This document shows, one piece after another, positions 13,969 through 22,057 of a stretch of 41,853 bases of DNA (position 1 is its first letter; the number at the start of each line of letters is the position of its first letter). Source of the DNA: Bacteroidales bacterium (GTDB lineage: Bacteria; Bacteroidota; Bacteroidia; Bacteroidales; P3); the NCBI GenBank assembly GCA_017962445.1, contig JAGCVI010000035.1, positions 1 through 41,853 on the forward strand. The letters run 5' to 3'. The notes under the pieces are model-generated. The model was not told the origin of the DNA, ran no database searches, and saw nothing but the letters and a program-made list of their open reading frames with translations. The translations under genes and the position numbers were made by a program.

Positions 13969-14547
13969 ATGAGAATAGTATCAATGAGCGGTGCTCTCCG
14001 CGAGCACGTAGGGAAAAAGGATGCTAAGGCTTTGCGTCGCGATGCAAAGGTCCCGTGTGTAATGTACGGCAAAGGCGAACAGATTATGTTCAGCGTTCCT
14101 CAGACGCAGTTTGCACGTATCATCTTCAATCCCGAACCCTGTTTTGTGGAAATCGAAATCAACGGCACCAAGCACTCAGCTATGCTGAAGGATATCGAGT
14201 ATCACCCTGTTACCGAGATCGTTTATCATGCTGACTTCTATGAGCTGAGCGACGACAAACCCATCGTCATGTCTATCCCGGTACACACCACCGGCACTTC
14301 CGTGGGTGTCATGAAGGGCGGCAAGATGGCTATCAAACAGAAAAGACTCAATGTCAAGTCTCTGCCGGCTAACATGCCGAACGAGATTCTCATCGACATC
14401 ACCAACCTCGACATCGCCCAGCGCGTGAAGGTTCAGGATATCGAGACCAACAACTATGACATTTTGAATCCCAAGAGCAACGAGGTGCTTGTCATCAACA
14501 GCACACGTCAGTCTGCCACTGCCGAGACAGAGGCTGCTGCTGAATAA
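13969..14547 (+). CDS. rplY: 50S ribosomal protein L25, CTC/TL5 form
   Basis: At 192 residues this is the long form: an N-terminal L25 domain that binds 5S rRNA (about 1-95, ALREHVGKKDAKALRRD and VPCVMYGKG) and a C-terminal TL5/CTC beta domain (about 96-180, IPVHTTGTSVGVMKGG). An Ala/Glu-rich tail ends it. It follows prs, as in many bacteria, and ends with a strong hairpin terminator. It acts in the large ribosomal subunit. Confidence 0.96.
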   Translation: MRIVSMSGALREHVGKKDAKALRRDAKVPCVMYGKGEQIMFSVPQTQFARIIFNPEPCFVEIEINGTKHSAMLKDIEYHPVTEIVYHADFYELSDDKPIVMSIPVHTTGTSVGVMKGGKMAIKQKRLNVKSLPANMPNEILIDITNLDIAQRVKVQDIETNNYDILNPKSNEVLVINSTRQSATAETEAAAE

Positions 14548-14569
14548 TTTTTTCATAATTATAAGTATG

Positions 14570-14602
14570 GAGTCGCGGTTATATTTCCGCGACTCTTTTT
14601 TT
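14570..14602 (+). terminator. Terminator of prs-rplY
   Basis: GAGTCGCGG (14570-14578) pairs with CCGCGACTC (14587-14595) across an 8-nt loop, followed by seven T residues. Confidence 0.92.
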
Positions 14603-14613
14603 AAAGAGCCGGT

Positions 14614-15360
14614 ATGCCAACCTGTCAATTGCCTGTCAAATATTTGCTGTTCGACCTGGATCGGACATTGTGGGACTTTGACGGCAATGCCGACTGCACG
14701 TTCCGCTCCATGTTTGTCGAGTTTGAGTTAGAGAAGCTCTGTCATGTGGATTACAACGTGTTCCACGAACGCTACAAGGCTATTAACGACACATTGTGGG
14801 AGGCATACCGAAACGGTATCCTTACGAAGGAACTGCTCTCGCTAAAACGTTTCTCGTTGACCCTCGCGTCGTTCGGTTGCGATGCCGATTCGCCTGCCAT
14901 TGTCGCCCTTTCGAACAAACTGAGTGACTATTACGTCTTGAAAGGTCCACTGCAGACAGGCCTGATGCCTGGTGCACGCGAACTGCTTGAGTGGCTTGAC
15001 AAACAACGCGACCGCTATTGCATGGCGGTGATAACCAACGGTTTCTCTGAGGCGCAGCTGCCTAAAATGAAGACAGCTGGCATCGACAGGTATTTCGACT
15101 ATTTTCTGTTGTCGGAGGATTTGGGCTATATGAAACCCGACCGCCGCTTTTTTGAAGAAGCGTTGAAAAAAATGCATGCTCAGCCGAGTGAGTGCTTTGT
15201 TGTGGGCGACGACTACAAGGTCGATATAGTCGGTGCCATGAATGCCGGCATCAAGCAGGTGTGGTACAATCTTTCGGGCTCGCCGTTACCTCAGGGCTTG
15301 GCTGTCCCGACATACGAAATTCGTGAACTGCAGGAACTTATAACAATATTAGACAAATAA
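14614..15360 (+). CDS. HAD-family YjjG-like nucleotidase
   Basis: The 248-residue protein is a haloacid dehalogenase-type phosphatase. Motif I is DLDRT (residues 14-18) with nucleophile Asp14. Motif II is the TN in VITNG, motif III the Lys in YMKPDRRFF, and motif IV GDDYKVDI. Overall layout (a helical cap after motif I, LLFDLDRTLWDF) fits the YjjG group. That group removes phosphate from pyrimidine nucleoside monophosphates, including non-canonical ones. era starts 5 nt after its stop, so the two are co-transcribed. Substrate assignment is by family only. Confidence 0.9.
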   Translation: MPTCQLPVKYLLFDLDRTLWDFDGNADCTFRSMFVEFELEKLCHVDYNVFHERYKAINDTLWEAYRNGILTKELLSLKRFSLTLASFGCDADSPAIVALSNKLSDYYVLKGPLQTGLMPGARELLEWLDKQRDRYCMAVITNGFSEAQLPKMKTAGIDRYFDYFLLSEDLGYMKPDRRFFEEALKKMHAQPSECFVVGDDYKVDIVGAMNAGIKQVWYNLSGSPLPQGLAVPTYEIRELQELITILDK

Positions 15361-15365
15361 TAGAA

Positions 15366-16244
15366 ATGCATAAATCAGGTTTTGTCAATATCATTGGAAA
15401 CCCTAATGTCGGCAAGTCGACATTGATGAATGCCCTTGTCGGCGAAAAACTGTCTATCATAACCTCGAAAGCTCAGACCACACGCCATAGAATCATGGGC
15501 ATTGTGAATGGCGAGGACTTCCAGATTGTATACACCGACACGCCGGGTATCGTCAACCCGCACTACAAGCTTCATGAGTCGATGATGGATTTTGTAGGCA
15601 GTGCCTTGCAGGATGCAGACCTGTTCCTGCTGGTCACCGAGGTGGGGGAGTCGTTCAAAAACCAAAAGGTCTTGCAGAGGGTTATTGACTCCAATGTTCC
15701 TGTCATCCTTGTCATCAACAAAATAGACCTTTCTGATCAGTCTACAATACAGGAAAAGATAGACTATTGGCAGAAACAGATACCTAGGGCTGTTGTTGTT
15801 CCTTGCTCAGCCACGGAGGGATTCAATGTTAATACGATTTTCGATCATATCATGTCGTTCCTTCCGGAGAATCCTCCATATTTCCCAAAGGATGAGTTGA
15901 CCGACCGCTCCATGCGTTTTTTTGTCTCAGAGATTGTTCGCGAGAAGATTCTGCTAAACTATCAGAAAGAGATACCGTACAGTTGTGAGGTTGCTGTTGA
16001 ACGTTACGAGGAGGGTGAAGGCCTCGACCGCATATCGGCACTCATCTACGTGGAGCGCGATTCACAGAAGGCCATTATTATTGGCCATCAGGGCAAATCG
16101 ATTAAAAAGCTTGGCATCGAGGCCCGCAAGGATATCGAAGAATTTACAGGAAAAAAATGCTTTCTTGAACTACATGTCAAGGTATTGAAAGACTGGCGCA
16201 ATAGTGACCGTGCCTTGCGTCAGTTCGGCTACGAGGGCGATTGA
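15366..16244 (+). CDS. era: GTPase Era
   Basis: The 292-residue protein has the G1 motif GNPNVGKST (11-19), G3 DTPGI (58-62), G4 NKIDL (around 119-123) and a C-terminal KH RNA-binding domain (GHQGKSIKKLGIEARKDIE). Era binds the 3' end of 16S rRNA and assists 30S subunit maturation. Standard length. It follows the HAD phosphatase by 5 nt and ends the operon. The next gene converges from the minus strand. Confidence 0.98.
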   Translation: MHKSGFVNIIGNPNVGKSTLMNALVGEKLSIITSKAQTTRHRIMGIVNGEDFQIVYTDTPGIVNPHYKLHESMMDFVGSALQDADLFLLVTEVGESFKNQKVLQRVIDSNVPVILVINKIDLSDQSTIQEKIDYWQKQIPRAVVVPCSATEGFNVNTIFDHIMSFLPENPPYFPKDELTDRSMRFFVSEIVREKILLNYQKEIPYSCEVAVERYEEGEGLDRISALIYVERDSQKAIIIGHQGKSIKKLGIEARKDIEEFTGKKCFLELHVKVLKDWRNSDRALRQFGYEGD

Positions 16245-16285
16245 TTTTCGCTGCTGTAGGATAAAACCTGTTTCGGGGTTAATTT

Positions 16286-17065
16286 TTAGAAGTATTCAAT
16301 CTCCCTGGTGATGATATACTGCATCACAGGGTCACCGTCCAGAAGTTCGCTTTCGGTGCGGCGTGTCCAGTTGCCGTGGCTGTCGTATTCGTAGTTGAAT
16401 AGGGTAATGAACATCTCGGGTTCGGCCTCGCTGTAGTCGTATAGGGTCTGCGATACAGGCTCGTTGTTGGCATCGTATTCATAACGCCATTCCTGCATCT
16501 TTTTGCCGTTACGGTCAAAGACGACCTTTTTCTCAACATTGTTGCCATCATAGGTGAATACCTCGCGTTTGAAGATGTTGCCGTCGGCGTCGTTGATTGA
16601 ACGTTGAGTCATTCTTCCCTGAGCGTCGAAACGGTACAGGGTACGGCTCTCAATCTGGCGGTCGGCATCCTCTACCCACATCTCTTTCAGCACGTTCTGT
16701 GCGTCGTAAGAATAATATGTGCGTCCAATGACGTTTTCGTTGTTGTCGACGATTTGTTCAACCGTGGTCAGGCCAAATCCGTCATGTTTGAAGCGTGAGC
16801 GGAAAATGATGTCGGCTTCCGGCGTGACATATGTCATGGTCTTGCGCCATCCTTTAGAATTATAAGCTGTTTCGAGGCGTTCCAGTATGTCGCCTTCGGA
16901 AGTCATTCCAGTGAAGTCGGTGCGAGCCTCGTATGTGATTTTAGTCACGTTTTTCACTTTGCCGTGCAGACCGTCGAGTGTTACGTCAGTGGCGAGTTTC
17001 TGAGCAGGCAGAGCTGTTGTCAGAGCTGCAAATAAGGCGAGGGCCAAGATTGCTTTTATTTTCAT
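16286..17065 (-). CDS. Secreted protein with YD-like repeats
   Basis: The frame is open from 17158, but I choose the ATG at 17065 because it begins a clean signal peptide (MKIKAILALALFAALTTALPAQ) and lies downstream of the promoter box at 17129-17136. The 259-residue product carries repeating elements of the form 'Y.YDAxGn...': YYSYDAQNVLKEM, YRFDAQGRMTQRS, FTYDGNNVEKK, YEYDANNEP and YEYDSHGNWTRR. These resemble RHS/YD repeats, which form extended beta structures. It is probably periplasmic or surface-exposed. No toxin domain follows the repeats, so this is not a polymorphic toxin. Function unknown. Confidence 0.8.
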   Translation of the reverse strand: MKIKAILALALFAALTTALPAQKLATDVTLDGLHGKVKNVTKITYEARTDFTGMTSEGDILERLETAYNSKGWRKTMTYVTPEADIIFRSRFKHDGFGLTTVEQIVDNNENVIGRTYYSYDAQNVLKEMWVEDADRQIESRTLYRFDAQGRMTQRSINDADGNIFKREVFTYDGNNVEKKVVFDRNGKKMQEWRYEYDANNEPVSQTLYDYSEAEPEMFITLFNYEYDSHGNWTRRTESELLDGDPVMQYIITREIEYF

Positions 17066-17128
17066 ATTGTATTGTTTCTTAGTTGTTTGTGTGGATATTT
17101 CAAAAAGTTGGTATTCTTTGACATTCCG

Positions 17129-17174
17129 CAAAAATACGAAAGTTGAGCGAAATGGCAAAATTTTCGTACTTTTG
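17129..17174. promoter_or_regulatory. Back-to-back promoters for the YD-like gene and the SSF symporter
   Basis: Minus-strand TATTTTTG (17129-17136) serves the gene starting at 17065. Plus-strand TACTTTTG (17167-17174) serves the one starting at 17195. The boxes are 30 bp apart, so polymerases at the two sites would compete. Confidence 0.7.
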
Positions 17175-17194
17175 CAAAGTCAAACAGATAACGC

Positions 17195-18691
17195 ATGACC
17201 ACGCAAAATATTATATTAGTTAGTTTTATTTTATACACAGTCTTGCTTTTCGTAGTCATGTGGCTGACATCACGTCGCAATGCCGGTAACGACGCTTTTT
17301 TCCGCGGCAACCGCAAGTCGCCGTGGTTTGTTGTGGCATACGGCATGTTAGGTGCCTCGCTGTCGGGTGTAACGTTCATGTCGGTGCCGGGCGGTGTGTA
17401 CAACGGAGCGTTCACATATATGCCGTTGGTATTTGGCTACGTTATTGGTTATGTTGTTATTGCCTTTGTCCTTCTGCCGCTCTATTATAAACTGAACCTC
17501 ACATCCATCTATTCCTACCTCGACCAGAGATTCGGTGGCACTTCGGAGAAAACAGGCGCGCTGTTTTTCATCCTGTCGCGTCTGCTGGGTTCGGCATTGC
17601 GAATGTATCTTGTCGTTTTTGTGCTCTATGAACTTGTGTTTCGCTATTGGGGCATACCGTTCTGGATTCCAGCGGTGGTATTCATAGCATTAATTCTACT
17701 CTACACATTTCGTGGAGGCCTGAAGACCGTCGTGTGGACCGACACATTGCAGACCACTTTTTTGCTGCTTGCTGCGATTGCTACGGTGGTGGTTATACTC
17801 AAGAACTTCAACCTCAGTATTCCTGATTTGCTGAATCAGAGCTCAGAGAAGGGGTATACTCGCATATGGGAAATGGATTTCAATCATCCGAAATTCTTTT
17901 TGAAGCAGATTGTGTCGGGCGCATTCATCACTATTACGATGACTGGCCTTGATCAGGATATGATGCAGAAGAATTTAACCTGCAAGACTTTGCGTGACGC
18001 TCAGAAGAATGTCCTTACGTCAAGCATACTTTTTGTCATTGTGAACATCATGTTCCTTACCCTTGGTGCCGCACTTATTTATTACGCAACCCATACAGCC
18101 GGTTTTGAACTGCCCATGACGGCCGACGGCAAGGCGGTGCTTGGCGACAAGCTATACCCATTGATAGCCCAGTCGATGGGAGGCTTTACATTGATTTGCT
18201 TTGTGCTCGGCATGGTGGCGGCTGGCTACAGCAGCGCCGACGGTACGCTGACGGCATTGACAACCACCTTCTGCTACGATTTCCTGCATTTTGACAAACG
18301 CTCTGAGATGAGCGAGCGACAGCAGGTGCGCTACCGCAAACTCGTTCATGTCGGTTTTGCATTGCTCTATTTGCTGGTAATCATCGCTTTCCGTCCGTTC
18401 CACAACGATTCGCTTATTGACATACTTTTCGAGATTGCCGGGTTTACCTATGGACCGTTGCTTGGCATGTACGCTTTCGGACTCTTCACCAAGTGGAAGG
18501 TGCGCGATCGTTGGGTACCGTTGGTGGCAGTGGTCTGTCCTGTTGTCTGCTATTTGTTAAAAGTCTATTCTGCAAGTCTTTTTGGCGGTTATCAACTCGG
18601 TTTCGAGTTGCTATTACTTAACGGTATACTTACTTTTGCAGGGTTGGCGATTATCCGTGACAAAAAGTCTGAAACTATTGTAAATTGTTGA
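17195..18691 (+). CDS. Sodium:solute symporter (SSF family)
   Basis: The 498-residue protein is an inner-membrane transporter with about 13 transmembrane segments and SSF signatures: the N-terminal FFRGNRKSPWFVVAYGMLGASLSG, the GGVYNGAFTYMP region, and TITMTGLDQDMMQKNL in the middle. The family imports a sugar, amino acid, vitamin or similar solute with Na+. The substrate cannot be read from sequence; sialic acid, myo-inositol and proline-type relatives all share these motifs. A DUF4831 lipoprotein gene follows after 13 nt, so the two are probably co-transcribed. Confidence 0.93.
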   Translation: MTTQNIILVSFILYTVLLFVVMWLTSRRNAGNDAFFRGNRKSPWFVVAYGMLGASLSGVTFMSVPGGVYNGAFTYMPLVFGYVIGYVVIAFVLLPLYYKLNLTSIYSYLDQRFGGTSEKTGALFFILSRLLGSALRMYLVVFVLYELVFRYWGIPFWIPAVVFIALILLYTFRGGLKTVVWTDTLQTTFLLLAAIATVVVILKNFNLSIPDLLNQSSEKGYTRIWEMDFNHPKFFLKQIVSGAFITITMTGLDQDMMQKNLTCKTLRDAQKNVLTSSILFVIVNIMFLTLGAALIYYATHTAGFELPMTADGKAVLGDKLYPLIAQSMGGFTLICFVLGMVAAGYSSADGTLTALTTTFCYDFLHFDKRSEMSERQQVRYRKLVHVGFALLYLLVIIAFRPFHNDSLIDILFEIAGFTYGPLLGMYAFGLFTKWKVRDRWVPLVAVVCPVVCYLLKVYSASLFGGYQLGFELLLLNGILTFAGLAIIRDKKSETIVNC

Positions 18692-18704
18692 AAATAATTG
18701 TTTA

Positions 18705-19886
18705 ATGAAACTCTTTCGAAAATATTACATCTTTCTTGTCGCTGCCGTTCTTCTGTCGGGATGCAGCCAGTACAAGGTCTATTCTGTCAAGGACTCTCCC
18801 AAGATTCCTGTCAGCGGCGGAGTTATATATGCTCTTCCGAAGACGCAGGTCAAGGTTGCCGTCACCGTCGAGCGTCGCGACCTCTCAAAGGCTATATACA
18901 GCAACTACGCTACCGATTATCTTGGCATTGACGCTTCCGAACTCGACACCAACTATCATATTGTTGCAATCGATGTGAGCAGTGTTAATGTTGCCGACCC
19001 TGATTATTATTATTATGTCAAGGTCCGTAGCGGTTCTGTCACCGTCGACCGTCGTCATCTTCTGCTTGCCATCGGATGCCAAAATCCAGAATCGAACGTG
19101 GCCGCGGGAATGGCAGACGAGGATGTAAACGTCGACAATCAGAAACGTGATGTAAAGGCGGAATACAACCTGTACGACCGTGCCGACACCTTCTATACCC
19201 GTTACGATACGCCTGGCCGACCAACCAAGGTCTCCTCGAAAAAGGATGTCCGCAGTGTGAAGCAGCGTGCCGCCGCTGCTGCAGAACGTCTGGAGGAGAT
19301 ACAAGACAAAGAACAGCAGTTGTTGAATGGTGAATATGAAGGCTCGTATGGTGCCGAGGCGGTGCAGTATCTGTTTGGGCAGTTGAAGAAACAGGAGCAA
19401 GCTATTATCGACGATTTCTGCGGATATGCCAAACGTGAGACAGTCTGTTTCTATGTCGACCCGGTGATGCGCAAAAAAGATGATTTTGTAGACACAGTCA
19501 TATGGTTCTCTGAGAAGGAGGGCTTTGTTGGCGATGCCGAGCATTTGCCGTCGGATGCATTCCCGATAGTGTGCGACATACATTGCGACAACGACCTGCG
19601 TATGACCAACCGTTTTGTGAAGTACCACACCTCCGGTTTCACTTCGCAGAGCAGTGCCGGCCGTACAGGAACTGCAGCCACTAAGACTCGCAACCGTCGC
19701 AACTTCCGTTATCGTGTGCCAGAGCAGGCTACGGTGACTGTCACCACACCGGCGTTCTCGGTCAGCCGTCAGCTGCTTGTCTCGCAACTGGGACCCGTTG
19801 TGGAACTGCCACGTCACAGGATAAAGGCTCTTTTCGATGCCAATACACTGGACCTTAAACAAATGGAACGAAGTAGAATGTTCTAA
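18705..19886 (+). CDS. DUF4831 family lipoprotein
   Basis: The 393-residue protein has a lipoprotein signal (LLSGC, Cys20) and then the segment GGVIYALPKTQVKVAVTVER that I associate with DUF4831. That family is restricted to Bacteroidota and of unknown function. A basic coiled region follows (VKQRAAAAAERLEEIQDKEQQ, around 185-205). It is likely anchored in the outer membrane. Its position 13 nt after the symporter may mean a shared substrate or merely a shared promoter. No enzyme motif is visible. Confidence 0.82.
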   Translation: MKLFRKYYIFLVAAVLLSGCSQYKVYSVKDSPKIPVSGGVIYALPKTQVKVAVTVERRDLSKAIYSNYATDYLGIDASELDTNYHIVAIDVSSVNVADPDYYYYVKVRSGSVTVDRRHLLLAIGCQNPESNVAAGMADEDVNVDNQKRDVKAEYNLYDRADTFYTRYDTPGRPTKVSSKKDVRSVKQRAAAAAERLEEIQDKEQQLLNGEYEGSYGAEAVQYLFGQLKKQEQAIIDDFCGYAKRETVCFYVDPVMRKKDDFVDTVIWFSEKEGFVGDAEHLPSDAFPIVCDIHCDNDLRMTNRFVKYHTSGFTSQSSAGRTGTAATKTRNRRNFRYRVPEQATVTVTTPAFSVSRQLLVSQLGPVVELPRHRIKALFDANTLDLKQMERSRMF

Positions 19887-19954
19887 ACAATTACCCATTC
19901 GAACAAAAAAACATTACATCTTATAAATAATCTCTAAAACTCTTTAACTCTCTC

Positions 19955-20881
19955 ATGGACTTCAGAGTACTGGTACTTGGCTCAGGTGCGGCGACACCGA
20001 CATTTTCCCGCCATTGCAGTTCGCAGGTGGTGTGCATCAATGGTAAACGCATGATAGTGGATTGTGGAGAATCGACACAAAACCAGCTTCGTCAGTATCA
20101 TCAAAAGATACAGTCTATCAATACCATCTTCATCTCACATTTACATGGTGACCATTTCTTTGGTATGCCGGGCTTGCTTTCCACCATGCATCTTTGTGGT
20201 CGTACCGAGCCGTTGACAGTTTTCGCTCCTGTAGGTGCAAAGCATGCTTTGGAGCTTATGTTTGAAGTGTCGGGAACAGAACTGCGTTATGAATTGAATA
20301 TCGTAGAGATGGATTTTGACGAGCCTCGTGTTATTTTTAAAGGCAACCGCTTTGTTGTCAAAGCATTCCCCATGCATCATTCAATCCCGACATACGGATT
20401 TCTATTTGAGGAAACTGATATTTATCTAAATCTGAAAAAGGATGCCCGCAGTATGTATGGCTTGACTGATGCAGACTGCATCCGTGTCAAGATGGGGTAT
20501 GACTTAGTTATGCCGGATGGAACGGTGATTCCCAACTCCGAGCTTACACTACCTCGCCGATTGCCACGTCGATATGCCTATTGCTGTGACACGGCGTTTG
20601 ACCCTGGATTGGTTGATGTTTTGGCTGGTGTAGATTTGTTGTGTATGGAGAGCACTTTCGACTCTTCGTTTGCTGATATGGCTGAGGAACGCTGTCATTG
20701 CACTGCCGCCCAAGCCGCCACCATAGCCAAACAGGCTGGTGTTGGACAGCTTCTATTGACACATTTTTCGGCACGCTACAGGGAAAGTACACCACTGCTT
20801 GCTGAAGCAACCGCAATTTTCCCCAACACCGTCTGTGCATCCGATGGTGCCATGTATGAAGTCATGAATAGAAACGCATGA
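19955..20881 (+). CDS. rnz: Ribonuclease Z (tRNA 3' endonuclease)
   Basis: The 308-residue metallo-beta-lactamase-fold enzyme cuts the 3' trailer from tRNA precursors, which suits an organism whose tRNA-Leu here lacks an encoded CCA. It shows the zinc motif HLHGDH (62-67), the family start LGSGAATPTFSRHCSSQ with DCGE, the SIPTYGFLFEE segment, YCCDTAF, and a final LTHFSARY. Normal length. It follows the DUF4831 gene by 68 nt and ends at a bidirectional terminator. Confidence 0.97.
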   Translation: MDFRVLVLGSGAATPTFSRHCSSQVVCINGKRMIVDCGESTQNQLRQYHQKIQSINTIFISHLHGDHFFGMPGLLSTMHLCGRTEPLTVFAPVGAKHALELMFEVSGTELRYELNIVEMDFDEPRVIFKGNRFVVKAFPMHHSIPTYGFLFEETDIYLNLKKDARSMYGLTDADCIRVKMGYDLVMPDGTVIPNSELTLPRRLPRRYAYCCDTAFDPGLVDVLAGVDLLCMESTFDSSFADMAEERCHCTAAQAATIAKQAGVGQLLLTHFSARYRESTPLLAEATAIFPNTVCASDGAMYEVMNRNA

Positions 20882-20942
20882 ATTTGTTGAAACATTCTGT
20901 ATGAATTAATTGTTTGTGATTATCGCTTCAAAAGTCAAAAAT

Positions 20943-20977
20943 CAAGCCTCTCGTTTCAATTTGAAATGAGAGGCTTG
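20943..20977. terminator. Bidirectional terminator between rnz and the DUF362 gene
   Basis: Arms 20943-20959 and 20961-20977 form a nearly unbroken 17-bp stem (CAAGCCTCTC core) with one G-T pair. T-rich sequence on each strand fits termination of both converging genes. Confidence 0.85.
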
Positions 20978-20999
20978 GTGTTTTATTTTAAAATATTAG

Positions 21000-22046
21000 T
21001 CAGTCTATATAGACTATCTTGTATACTTTTGTGCCTAGGCCTATCTTTGCGGCGTGGTCGATGGTATGGAGACCGTGCTGTTTGTTGATGCGTTCGATGA
21101 GGGGCTTGGTGTTGTTGTTCTTGTCGTTTGTGAGGTTGAAAATCAGGTCAACACAGACTTGGTCGAGCGCCACAGGGTCAGTGCTTGCAAGAATGCCCAT
21201 ATCGGCGATTTCGGGTGCTGATGGCTTTCCGTCACAATCGCAGTCGATAGACATATTGTTCATTACGTCGATATAAACGATGTTACGTCCATCTTTCTTG
21301 AAGTAGTTGTGTACAGCTTGTGCTGCCGCGGCCATGCTTTCGCAGAAGTGGTCCTGTGGAAGTTCGTCTACATAATCCCAGGCTTCTGCCATCTTGGCGA
21401 CTTCCTGATATTTTCCGGCAGTGTGGATGTAGAGTTTGCCGGCAGAGGAGGCTACTCCAATGGATTGGTTTTTCAGCACACCTCCGAAACCGCCCATGGC
21501 ATGGCCTTTGAAATGAGCAAGATTAATCATGAAGTCGTAGTTTTTCAGGTGGTTTCCAACGATGTTGTACTTCATGTGGGTAGTGTCGGCAACAGGAATG
21601 TGCATGTCGCCTTCCTCGTCCATGATGTCGACTTTGGCAATCTTTAGGAATCCATGTTCCTTGATTGTTTTCCAGTGGTCTGCGGTTGTTGTGCGTGTGC
21701 CAGGGTAGGCGGTGTTGCATTCAACTATGGTTCCGTTGACTTTCTTGACAAGTTGACCTATGAGTTCAGGCTTCAGGTAATTGTTGTTGCCGCCTTCGCC
21801 GGTTGAAATCTTGACAGCGACGTTGCCTTTGGCTTGAACTCCGAGTGCCTCGTATATTCTGACAAGGCTCTCGGGGCTGATATTGCGTGTCATATAGACA
21901 ATGGCAGTGTCGCAGACTTGAGTTTGAACTGTTTGCTGCTTGTTGTTCTGTGCGCTGTCGCTTTTCTCAGTCTTTTTATTGCCGCAGGCGTTCAGGGCTG
22001 CGAATGTCAATGCTAATACTGATACTGTAAATAAAATACGTTTCAT
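21000..22046 (-). CDS. DUF362 domain lipoprotein
   Basis: The 348-residue protein has a lipoprotein signal (ALNAC, Cys21) and a Lys/Gln-rich linker. Then comes the DUF362 pattern: VAVKISTGEGGNNNYLKPE, VECNTAYPGTRTTT, NLAHFKGHAMGGFGGVLKN, and DPVALDQVC near the end. Many DUF362 proteins have attached ferredoxin clusters. This one shows no CxxCxxC motif, so a separate redox partner or a non-redox role is possible. Function is not established. It follows the M6 metalloprotease gene by 11 nt on the same strand, so the two are co-transcribed. Confidence 0.87.
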   Translation of the reverse strand: MKRILFTVSVLALTFAALNACGNKKTEKSDSAQNNKQQTVQTQVCDTAIVYMTRNISPESLVRIYEALGVQAKGNVAVKISTGEGGNNNYLKPELIGQLVKKVNGTIVECNTAYPGTRTTTADHWKTIKEHGFLKIAKVDIMDEEGDMHIPVADTTHMKYNIVGNHLKNYDFMINLAHFKGHAMGGFGGVLKNQSIGVASSAGKLYIHTAGKYQEVAKMAEAWDYVDELPQDHFCESMAAAAQAVHNYFKKDGRNIVYIDVMNNMSIDCDCDGKPSAPEIADMGILASTDPVALDQVCVDLIFNLTNDKNNNTKPLIERINKQHGLHTIDHAAKIGLGTKVYKIVYID

Positions 22047-22057
22047 TGTTTTTTTTA

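Noticed and set aside
16286-17065. YD-like repeats considered as an RHS polymorphic toxin
   Set aside because: Only about 259 residues, no RHS core, no C-terminal toxin domain and no immunity gene beside it.
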